Shown one piece after another: positions 11,875-21,379 of a stretch of DNA of 64,000 nucleotides. The notes below the pieces were generated by a model, which saw only the letters and a list, made by a program, of their open reading frames with translations, ran no database searches and was not told the origin of the DNA. The position numbers and the translations under genes were made by a program. The stretch spans positions 746,144 through 810,143 of the forward strand of contig NMRA01000046.1 of the NCBI GenBank assembly GCA_002633005.1, read 5' to 3'. This DNA comes from Phoronis australis. Taxonomy: Eukaryota; Phoronida; Phoronidae. Positions within the stretch are counted from its first letter, which is position 1, and every line of letters starts with the position of its first letter.

Positions 11875-12437
11875 CAGGCCTTTATCGAGGATTTCGAAAA
11901 TAGGGTGTCCAAAATGGGGTTCCCTATATTCCAGGGCGTCCATGATTCCGACGCGTAACCCCCCCCCCCACCCCCAGGAATCCTCCCAAACACACAGATT
12001 TTTTTACAAAAAAATGCATAGACCAAGATTTTTACATCTAATTTTCCAAAACAGCCTTCTGTAGTGAATATTTTTACTAAAATAAAAAACTGTAGACCAA
12101 GACTTTTACAATGCTAAGGTTTTTACATCTAAGTTTCCAAAACAGCCTTCTGTAGTGAACATTTTTACTAAAAAAACTGTAGACCAAGACTTTTACAATG
12201 CTATCAACCAAGTGTGAGCACAGCAACATTGTAAATACATTGTATATTTCTTACTGCTTGTTGAAAAAAGAGCCCCCACTGTGAGCCTTCAGAGGCTTCC
12301 TGACAATGTGTGAGTCCAAACTTGAAAAGTTTTTATTGACAGTGGGCTCCAAATGATACATTGGGCATGCTTGTCAGGGGTCCAGATTATTGCTAGGTCC
12401 AAAGGGATGCGCAGGACGTACGCTGCATAAAGGCCTG
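11875..12437 (-). mobile_element. Non-autonomous hAT element, CAGGCCTTTAT family, copy 1
   Basis: The ends CAGGCCTTTATCGAGG and CGCTGCATAAAGGCCTG are inverted repeats. The element is flanked by a perfect 8-bp duplication AACTGGTT (11867-11874 and 12438-12445), the hallmark of hAT insertion. GGACGCCC or its complement recurs near the ends. It is 563 bp with no transposase, and is opposite in orientation to the copies at 44737 and 50240. An internal ~95-bp segment is duplicated (about 12020-12205). Confidence 0.9.
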
Positions 12438-12479
12438 AACTGGTTTCACTTCATTATAAGTTTCTAGAATTTTGATACC

Positions 12480-13260
12480 GAAAAACCGAATTTGCCAAGC
12501 TATCCTCATCTCCCGAGAGATGTCGCAAAAATTTAGGAAATGGCGCGTGCGCGTGACTCGAGCATACTGTTTTCAAAACGACGACATACTTTTCATCATG
12601 TTAGAAAAGACGAAGAGTTGCGCAAGAAAATGACGTTTATTGCATTGTTTTTCACTTAAACGGCTGTAATGGGCAATTAAGGTGAGTGTCGGTTGATTCC
12701 CAGATTTTGTATGCACCCCATCCAATCTTTGGCTTTACATGTTGATACAAGTGTCACAGTGAGGTGACAAGCAGAAGTACACTGGCTGTGTGCATTTTCG
12801 GGGTCTACATAAGAAATACACACAGTGGTACCTAGCTGTATTTTGATGACAGTCTTCATACAGCTACCTGGCTGGCTACATTAGGCTACGAAATTTCACA
12901 CAGGTCAGGTAGTTCTGCTCATCACCTCATCGTGAAAGTTATGTCAACATGACAACATGCACAGCTAACTACCGGCGGGGGTGCATGCAACACTGGTAAA
13001 TAATTCAGTTTACTCAAGGAAAAGTGTAGCTAGTAGTTTTTAATGACATAAATATTATGCCAGATTGTGTTTTTGGTCTGTTTTTTACCTACATCGGCGC
13101 AAAGCTTATTTAATATACAGCTTTGCACCAAGGCTAGGTACCACTGTGTGTTCAGCTCCCACAGACCTTGAAATTGCAACACAGCCGGGTAGTTCTGCTC
13201 GTCACCTCGCCGTGAAACTTGTATCAACATGTAGAGCTAAAGAACAAAATGAAACACCAA
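12480..13260 (+). mobile_element. Dispersed repeat family E, copy 2
   Basis: It shares a GAGAGATGTCG block and a long CACTTAAACGGCTG block with 7140-7720 and, inverted, with 62510-62790. The segment 12995-13140 (TTTACTCAAGGAA, then TACAGCTTTGCACCAAGGCT) recurs at 62975-63110 and, inverted, at about 10570-10720. No coding remnant was seen, and boundaries are uncertain because copies are nested. Confidence 0.5.
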
Positions 13261-13329
13261 CAGCATGAAACATGAGGAAAGTAACTTGAACCGATAGTGG
13301 ATGAGGGAGGCGGAATCGTGTTCCCGTGA

Positions 13330-13497
13330 TTTTTTTTTAGTCCACCGACAGATTTTCTAAAAGTAGGTTAGTAGGTTTACATCCGTATCCCCAGCTCCTG
13401 AAACTTTCAGGCTGCCTGTGCACATACAATCGGGCTTTGCCCAATTCCCCGACGCAACATTTTGGGTCCCCCTTATGGTATCCTAGATCCGCCACTG
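13330..13497 (-). mobile_element. Fragment of the CAGTGGCGGATC transposon
   Basis: Read on the minus strand from 13497 it begins CAGTGGCGGATCTAGGATA and continues with a GGGGGACCCAAAATGTTG tract, like the left end of the element at 10741. The other end is missing. Confidence 0.6.
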
Positions 13498-14289
13498 TAA
13501 GATGTTCTTTTATTTGCAAAAGACACAGCAACATTACGTTGATGGTGCTGTATTCCTATAAGTTCACTAGGTATGAATAAAACTCAATTGATGTGCTTAT
13601 CCTTGACCGCCTGATTGTACACTGAAAGACTTTCAGCAGCCTACTGCCAGCAGTATAAATAAAAACAAACATCCAGGGAACCACAAAATTGACAAATCAC
13701 AAGACACCACAGAAAGATCAAGGACCAATAATGTTGACGATTACACAGTCAATTTGATGAGTGTGGGGCATACTTCAACGAAAAGCTTCCAATGTATGGA
13801 GAGCCGATGGGATGACTGTCTCTACTAGTGCCAGTTCATGGGCGGCGCACCATAGGGGGCTGGGGGGGGGCTATAGCTGCCCCACTTTTTTCAATGCTGC
13901 GCTAGCTGCCCATGGTGTATGGGCGGTGCGCCGCAGGGAGGGCTGAGGGGCTATAGACCCCTACTTTTAGTGCTGCGCCGCCCATGCAGTTGAGACAGTG
14001 GTATTGTCAACTACTCGGCTGGTTGTGCACAGGCTACAAAACTTCCTTTTGCTCTATGTATATTCATTCATCCCTGTCAGTTTTAAATGAGCAGTTCTAT
14101 TCCAACCACATCGCAAGAAGTTTTCATCTGGTCAAAAATACATTTTACACTTAGAATGATAATTGTGCTTACTTCAGTGATGATGAATAATTCCGACTCT
14201 GCTTTTTTGTCGCTTTTAACTTTTCACAACACAATATCCATAAAGACGATCAGTTGTAGACAGTGCCACCTTCTTGACTGGGCCCAGTA

Positions 14290-15165
14290 CAAATGGTGAC
14301 CATCCCATAGGCCATCCATGCGTCGGAAACTTTTCGGCAAATTATGTCTTGCACATCAATCATGTTGCTATGAGTACCTTATGCGCATAGAGGGACGGAC
14401 ACCTTAAGAAGCTGTTGATGTCTTTAACTCTTCCTAGCTCGAACAAATACTCCCGCAAGCAAATTTTTTGATAAGTCCTTCGTTCAGTGGCACAAATCTG
14501 GTCATTTTTACAGGGGATTTGATGTCACATTGCCTGGCATGAGTAGTGTAAAAATGGCCAGTTGCTGATTTGGGCAACTGAATGAAGCACTGCGTGAAAT
14601 CAAGTTAAAGACATCAACAGCTTCTTAAGCCTAACTTCAACGGAATTTGGTTATTTTAGATGTACTGGGCTAACCAGGTAGTCCCAGCAAAGCCTTTAAA
14701 TAGGAAAACACGAGTTCAATCATGCAAATGCAAGCCTGTCAAATGATAAGTGAAGCTGCCTTTTCGAGCCATGTTGCGTCACCGCGAGATCCCAGCACAA
14801 ACCACAAAAGGTTGTAGTGAATAGAGGTCTGAATAGAACACCATTGTGTGCAGGTATTATTTGCAGCTGTTTGAATTAAAAGATGTTTCTCACGGTGACG
14901 TAAACAAAAGCAAGCCTATGCGCCTAACAGTTCGTTACATTTGGCAATTATGGCACTAGTAGGCTCAGAGCGATGCTCTTAACATACTGTAGGAACCAAA
15001 TTTACAGGTGTTACCATTGAAAATAGACTTTAAGGTGCTCCTCTATGCATATCAGGTACTTATAGCAACATGTCTTAGATGGTTTAATAAAGGTAAGACA
15101 TAATTTGCTGTAAAGTTTTCGGCATATCCAGGGCCTATGTGATGGCCAGCAATGTACACAATCAA
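14290..15165. mobile_element. Foldback element with a nested MITE
   Basis: The arm at 14290-14624 (including CTTTTCGGCAAATTATGTCTT and GAGTACCTTATGCGCATAGA) recurs inverted at 15034-15165. Inside the left arm, a second inversion pairs AAGAAGCTGTTGATGTCTTT with AAAGACATCAACAGCTTCTT. The MITE 14625-15033 has inserted at the centre. Related foldbacks occur at 62020-62470 and 63340-63790. The right arm ends about 105 bp upstream of the TIR exon's acceptor. Confidence 0.65.
14625..15033 (+). mobile_element. TTAA-ended MITE, copy 1
   Basis: It begins TTAAGCCTAACTTCAACGG and ends CCATTGAAAATAGACTTTAA, so the ends form an imperfect ~20-bp inverted repeat bounded by TTAA. The TTAA boundary is compatible with piggyBac-type target choice. 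About 85% identical by eye to the copy at 16081-16494, in the same orientation, so the pair brackets the TIR exon. Confidence 0.75.
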
Positions 15166-15277
15166 CATGAACTTGGATATGATTGAACTGACTTGGAACT
15201 TGAAATGTTTAGCAATTTACATCTGAGATCATTTTTATTGCCATGGTTGTATCATTTGTTTTGTTTCAGATTGCAAT

Positions 15278-15900
15278 ATGTCTGGCGGTGAGATGTGTGG
15301 AAGTATTCCTGTGGACTTGCAGAAAGAGTTTTTTGATGTCTATATCCTGTATGCAAGGGAAGATCATGCTAAAATTAGTTCATTTCGCAATGCCCTTCAT
15401 CAAATCAATTTAAGTCCGGGCAATAATGTATCAACATGTACAGTGGATGATATTGACTGGATAATTGGACTTCCAGCAGCTTTTGAAGAGGCTGTAGATC
15501 ATTCAACCTTCATTTTTATGATGCTATCAAAAAATTTTGAAGCAGATCGTTGGGCGAAGCTACAAGCTAGCGAGAGTGTTATGAGAATATTGTCAGACAA
15601 AAAAGATTGCCTTGTACCTGTCCCGATTGAGCAAGATGCCTTCTGGCCACCTTGTACAAAGAGTTTAAAGGCTTTGGAATTGTTCAATGGTATAGAAACA
15701 TACAGGCCAATCCTACATAAGATGCTCAGACGTAGAGAGGCCTGTAAACTTGATAAGATCAAGAAACAAAAAGAAAAGCAAAAGGCATACATTCAGAGCT
15801 TGCAGGAGCCAAATCAATGTGAAGCTAGGCTGAATTCACATGCAAGCAACGGACAACGGAATACAACAAACAATGACAACGAAGCATTTGGAGATTTACT
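15278..15900 (+). CDS. TIR-domain exon of the TICAM-like gene
   Basis: 207 codons plus 2 nt. The exon itself begins at 15271, after TTTTGTTTCAG, and ends at GATTTACT followed by GTAAGTGATG, a strong donor. It carries the entire TIR domain. Reading through the donor gives an immediate TAA, so an unspliced transcript would encode a 208-aa TIR-only protein. Confidence 0.85.
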
Positions 15901-18900
15901 GTAAGTGATGACATACTGTCATTGTGTATCTTAAAAGTAGCTTTCCTTATTGGTAAGCAACAGTTCAACTCACCCGGACTTTTTAATGACTGAACTATAG
16001 GAATTCTAAGTTACTAGAATGTTTCAAGTTGAGCTACTTTAATATACATTGCACATGACTCAGTTTTAAATGTAGCCACTTTGAAGCCTAACTTCAATGG
16101 AATTTTGTTACTTTAGATGTATTAGGCTAACTAGATAGTTCTAAAAAAGCCTTAGTAAAATAAGAAAACGTGAGTTCAATCACTTAAGTGTAAGCCTGTC
16201 ACATGATAAGTGAAGCTGCCTTTTCGAGCCGTGTTGCGTCACCGCGAGATCCCAGCACAAGCAACAAAAGGTTGTATTGAATAGGGGTCTGAATAGAACA
16301 CCATTGCGTGCGGGTGTTTTTCGCAGCTGTTTGAATTAAAAGGTGATTCTCGTGGTGACGTAGACAAAAGCCAGTCAATGCATCTAACAGTTCGTTACAT
16401 CTGGCAATTTATGGTACTAATAGGCTCAGAGCGATGCTCTTAACATACTGTAGGAACGAAATTTACACGTGTTACGGTTGAAGATAGGCTTTAAATCACT
16501 GTGTCTTGGATGAATATTAGCTTTATTTCATTTTCTTCACCAGAAGTAAATAAAAGGGATTGGTAAATGTTTGATATTTTTCAGGCCCATAGCTAGCATT
16601 GCGCAGGGGGAGGTTCAAATTTCTTGAAGGGTCAACCTTTGATATTTTGTAAATGTCGACACTGGAGTTTTCATTAAGGCCCCCAGTTGATGCAGCTTAA
16701 TCAGGGGAAGGGAAATTTGTATACACTATGAAGACTCTCAGCTCTAGGCTTTTAAGATGAGACGGAATTTGTAATACCAGAGATGAGGATTCCGTGACAG
16801 TTGCTTGCAAAGAATGGGACTCAATACGGGTGTAATGTGGTCCAAAACGTTCTCGCGTTACTTTCTGCCAAATTTTCAAATCAGGCATGCTTAAATGAGT
16901 GATTGCATGTACTCGGGACAGAAATATTCAGTAGGAGAACAACTTGATGAAATTTTTTATCTAGTTATATTTTTGCGTGTTACTTTAGTTGCTTACGTTG
17001 TTGGAAATGGGAACAGCCTACTACTCACCGTTCGATCGGTTTGTCATTCCGAAGGATCACTACTTCGCAGGTTCACTACTATACAAAAATATCTAACTTT
17101 TTCAACTGATATGTAATTTTTACACTTTTACTTGGAAAAATGAATGATACTTTGGTTATTAGACACACTCAAAGGTGTACCTATACTGAAAAAAACTCCT
17201 GGGTACTAAAATACTTTGTTTGGATTTCATCCACTTGCAAAATTGCGCGCATGTCTTACGAACACAGAAAAATGAAAACGTTATTGCATTTTAAAAAATA
17301 TGGAGTGGGAATATTGATGAATTATGAACCACGATACATTCATCAAATCCATGTCAAGGTCGCATCATTTCACAGCACGACTGAAAAGTTTAGGGCTGCT
17401 GCACCTGAATCTCACTCACCAGAACCACGCACACGGCCGGGTCGAAATTAAATTTAGTTGGCAGGCTATTCTGGCCCTGCCAGTCTTCACTAAGTCGGAG
17501 AGCCCTTTCAGTCTTCTTAAATTTAAAACTGTTGGTCGCCGCAGCCCTGACCCGTGCCCAGATGTTGTGCATGCTTGAGAATGAGTCGTTAGTTAGATTC
17601 AAGAATCACTATTGACAGTGATTGGAACTGAGCTCATTTGTAAACAATGTAATCAATAAATTAAGAATTATTCAACTTTTGCACACCCTTTAAATGGTTA
17701 TTAAATGGACACAAGTACAATACTTTATTAATGTCTGTTATGACTCATTACCAGGCAAACAGTAATGAACTGTGTGGCTCAGTGGTTTAAGGTCAGGACT
17801 CCTGTTTGGGAGACCTGGGTTTGAATCCTGTAGCTTCACTGGCTGACAATCGAGCATTGGACAAAGGTGTCTCCTATTTCTCTGAGCTCGGTCTTACTAG
17901 TTAATGTGTGCAAGGGTGTGAATTAGAGCCTGGATATAATGCAAAAGCGACTCCAGGGGCTGTGCTTACATTTAAGAAAAAAAAACAGCTGTCAGAGTTC
18001 TGGTTTTGGAATTGTGGACATTCGAATGTGGTGAACCTTCGGAGTAGTGAACCTTCGGAATAGTGCCGTCTAACGTTGGAAATCTTTTCCATCAAGTTAG
18101 TTACTCATATGAAATCTATGAGGCTGTGCACCATTGACACTATTGACAAGAGAGGTCTATCTTCATTGACCAATGTTTTTATTGGGTCTAGACCTACTTT
18201 TCCCCAAGAATGCTCGTCGGTGCTTTCTCAGTGCAAGAAAACACGGTTACAGTTAAATTCTGGTTTTTGAGCAACGATGGAGGGCTGCCTGTTGTTAACT
18301 TACCGTTGGCTTTTATTGAATTTAAAAGAACGGAAACGCACACACGTGCACACGCATGCATGCTAATCCACCAATCCACAGCTGAAGTGGACACTGGATG
18401 AAAACCATACCTGTATTTGGCGAACAATTTCAATTCCAAATTTGAAAATGCCTGCCCTTTACAGTACTATGCTAGCAAACAATCAGACAACAAATCTATT
18501 TTCTGCTGTTGTGGTACTTGGTCGATTTTAAGGCATTTAAACCTCACTACTTATTGGGAGCTCTCTTGCTGCTATTTAGCTTAGCTAGGTACGGACATTT
18601 ACTTCTAGACTCCCTTGTTACCCTACATGGTAACCACCGCGTGTGTTCAACGCCGATGAGTAACATAAACCTTCCTCTAATCGTCTGCACGATTCTGTCA
18701 TCTACACAAATACCACTCGGGTGAAGTTGGCTAGGGTACAGCCCAATGATTACGCAAAGCGCTTTGAGTCAGAAGCAAATTAAAAATTATTACTGTAACT
18801 CAGTTATCATTGTAGTTAGTAGTACCAGTTGCTGTGACAATTTTGCTTTTGTCCATCTGTATCCTATCTTTAACGGATAGGCTGGGGCTGGACCTTTTCT

Positions 18901-20246
18901 GCGGAGGGGGGTTCGATCAAACCCCTTGAACCCCCCCCCCCCGGCTATGAGTCTGTTTTTGCACATTTTCAGTGCCTATTTTACGCACATTCCATTGCAT
19001 ATGCGCCGTTCTTGAAGTGACGCTATTGGCCAAGGTTGTTTCCTGCCTTTTTTGTTTTGATGTTTTGAGTTAAAAGGAAATGTCTGGACATACAACATGA
19101 TAGTAATGATTATGACCAAAGCCTTTGTTATCTAATAGAATCTTTTCACATTCGTAATGCATGTAACCAAAAGCTCAAAAAGTCAGTTTGAGCTCACGAG
19201 ATGTAGCGTGAATGCAGTTGAAGTGGCATTGTTTGCATGGCTGACATTAATTTTGTGACTAGTGTGTTGTCCATGAGTGGAGTGCGGATGGTGTGATGTC
19301 CCTTAAAAGCACTTTAGCTTTTCTATGGATATGTCTTTATATCTATCATGCTCATTGATCAATAGTTCTTCGTGAAATTTGGATTAAACATTTCTGTGAA
19401 GGAGGCAACAGCACTTGCTCAGTGTCGGAATAAAAAAATACATTTTTAATTGTCAAGTTATGCGAACGAATGTATGGTAATAAAATACCCGATGTTAGGA
19501 TTAACACTTTTAATACTTCTAAATGGAGAAAGTAAAAATTCATGGTGCCATCAATTAGCTGAATATACAACCAAGCGATCTTTAGCAATTAATTTTGAAA
19601 TTCTTTTTCCTTTAAAAGACTTACTGATGACGAAAAGCAAGCTCAAGGAAATCAACTGGAAAACCTTGATGATGATCAAGATCAGGGAAACCTTGATGAT
19701 GATCAAGATCAGACCTGTGTTAAAGAGTTGTATGTCAACGAGCCTGTTCAACAGCAGATGTCGACTGAGCCTCAGCCGGACAGTTTAGACGCGTACCGAG
19801 GAGTGCCAGAGACTGATGGCAACGATCAGTTTGAGGAAACGTGCCCTTCTTTGAGCAGTATAATTGTTAAAGAAGAGACGCAGTATGACTCTCTTTACCA
19901 ACAAGACGGAGATAGTAAATTATTTGAGAAGGATGTGAATGCTGTTCAGCCAGTTGACTGTACTCAGCTGTATGACAATTCCAAGTCACGTAGGAACATT
20001 TGCTATACTTCTACTCAAGCCTCAAAGTCTGTGAGTGATAATTTTGGAAAACCAAAATTGCGCCATTCACAGTCTGTACCGGTTTTGCCTACAAATCCTC
20101 AGTTCAGAAAGTTTCGTTCCGTTTCCATGTCTAAACAGTTGTCTAACACTGGTCTTAACTCTCTATTGCTGCCAGTTAGTAATCCTGGTGTAGTGTCTAA
20201 AACATCTCCTAAGGGCTCTCAATGCTTCAAATTTAGGGGTGAATAA
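15278..20246 (+). CDS. TICAM/TRIF-like TIR-domain adaptor (joined 15278-15900, 19619-20246)
   Basis: Two coding exons join in frame (623 + 628 nt, 416 aa). Residues ~17-155 form a TIR domain: box 1 is FDVYILYARED, followed by EEAVDHSTFIFMMLSKNF and then VPVPIEQDAFWPP. The DHS-F pattern and the basic helix after the domain (KLDKIKKQKEKQ, ~157-170) resemble TRIF/TICAM adaptors rather than MyD88 or TLR cytoplasmic domains. There is no transmembrane segment, leucine-rich repeat or death domain. By family knowledge such adaptors relay Toll-like receptor signals in the cytoplasm. The second half (~208-416) is acidic then Ser/Pro-rich, with no recognisable domain; I see no RHIM core and no pLxIS motif. 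A splice acceptor (TTTTGTTTCAG, ending 15270) precedes the ATG by seven bases, and the frame is open back to the acceptor, so further N-terminal coding exons may exist upstream. A SARM-like or orphan TIR protein is the main alternative. Confidence 0.75.
16081..16494 (+). mobile_element. TTAA-ended MITE, copy 2
   Basis: It starts TTGAAGCCTAACTTCAATGG (TTAA mutated to TTGA) and ends GGTTGAAGATAGGCTTTAA. It is a direct repeat of 14625-15033, sharing long identical blocks such as GAAGCTGCCTTTTCGAGCC and GCGTCACCGCGAGATCCCAG. It lies in the intron 180 bp after the TIR exon. Confidence 0.75.
16584..18955. mobile_element. Possible 2.4-kb transposon in the TICAM-like intron
   Basis: CAGGCCCATAGC at the left and GCTATGAGTCTG at the right form a short imperfect inverted repeat, each followed inward by a G-rich or C-rich tract with a GGTTCAA-like block. 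No matching target duplication flanks them, so the two ends may belong to separate insertions. The SINE at 17765 lies between. Confidence 0.3.
17765..17992 (+). mobile_element. tRNA-derived SINE
   Basis: TGGCTCAGTGG (17775-17785) is a good RNA polymerase III A box, and GGGTTTGAATCC (817-828 of that kilobase) a good B box. A ~150-bp unrelated body follows, ending in AAGAAAAAAAAA. Head, body and A-rich tail are the standard SINE layout. The copy is in sense orientation inside the TICAM-like intron. Confidence 0.7.
19619..20246 (+). CDS. C-terminal exon of the TICAM-like gene
   Basis: The acceptor is TTTCCTTTAAAAG. The first base completes the split Leu codon, and the frame then runs 208 codons to TAA. 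It opens with LTDDEKQAQGNQ and an acidic tandem duplication (NLDDDQDQ twice, from an in-frame 27-bp repeat at about 19660-19713). Later comes a basic Ser/Pro-rich segment, KPKLRHSQSVP, whose R-x-x-x-S-x-P fits a mode-II 14-3-3 site. No known domain is recognised. Confidence 0.75.
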
Positions 20247-21352
20247 AGGCCTCTTTCTCGTCTGAAAAGTCTTTAAACATCGTGCAAACTTCTCCGTAAC
20301 AGTTCCCAAAATTCCTGTCATCGTGCCCAAAAACTGTTATCTCTCATGATAGAATTCCATTTGCAAAAATCACTTTTAACTCACATGGACCCTTTGCTTT
20401 GTTTTATAGCTGGGAACATCCTTACTTTACAATCTTCCTTTATCAATGTTTAAAATCTTGAAGTCATCCTTAAGAACTGCCTTATTTGGCACATGATGTT
20501 TTATAAGAAATGCTGATTGTGAGCAATGAAGATAAGATTTATACAATATGTGAATATCAAATTTTTGGATAAAAATCTGCAGTTAGACAACTACCTCAAT
20601 TGATGATTTTTGAGGAAGGTCAAGAATGACTTCACCTGGGACTAGGAATGAGACTAGAGCTGACGTCACTAGGCAAATGTGCACGATTGACCACAGCTAT
20701 GACTACATAAATTGCTAAACAAGGGAACCTTTTTTATAAAAATGGTAAAACAAGATTCAGTTACAAATGAGTCGTAGTTAAATGTTGATTTCCAAGAAAT
20801 TATTTGCATTTCTTTACAATGAACCTGAGAATGTCTTGAGGGTTCATTAACACGCATTAGTAATCTGGTTTGATTAAAATTCACATCAAAGGCCAGTGGT
20901 TTGATGTTCAATTTGGTTCGAGGTGAAGTTGTCCTGAGATGTTTTGTGATGGCGTGATATTTGTTTTCTACTTTCATGAGTAGCTAGAAGTCTGTTTGCA
21001 TTTGGAGTGGTAATGTTTTATATATAATTAATGAATACACTACAGTGTCATCTGGTAGATATCCATCCTATCTTGTATAACCATGGGACCCTCTTGATTT
21101 TTGGAATTTGCTCACAAATTGCTGTGCCTTACTGGAAAGGCCTGAACAAGAACTCGTTGTTGCAAAATTTGATAAATGAGCTTATAACTGTTTTTTGTTC
21201 TAGGGGGTGTTAAAACCTGCTATAAACAGTGTTCTGGTGTAAAAAAAAACACTTTCTCAGTAGTGTCATATTTGCTCTTTCAAAGCAATATCATACCATT
21301 CTTTGATGGTCGTAACTTTGGTAGATGAAGTTGTCTCACTGTAGCAATAAAC
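20247..21352 (+). other. Probable 3' UTR of the TICAM-like gene
   Basis: No further coding sequence follows the stop. The first convincing polyadenylation signal is AATAAA at 21346-21351, with T-rich sequence around 21500-21610. An AATAAA near 20243-20248 overlaps the stop and is less likely to be used. The end is inferred only. Confidence 0.4.
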
Positions 21353-21379
21353 TTTTAAGTGAGCAATAATCAATTGTAA

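Noticed and set aside
19619-20246. RHIM or pLxIS motif in the TICAM-like C-terminal half
   Set aside because: I looked for the I/V-Q-V/I/L-G core and for L-x-I-S and found neither.
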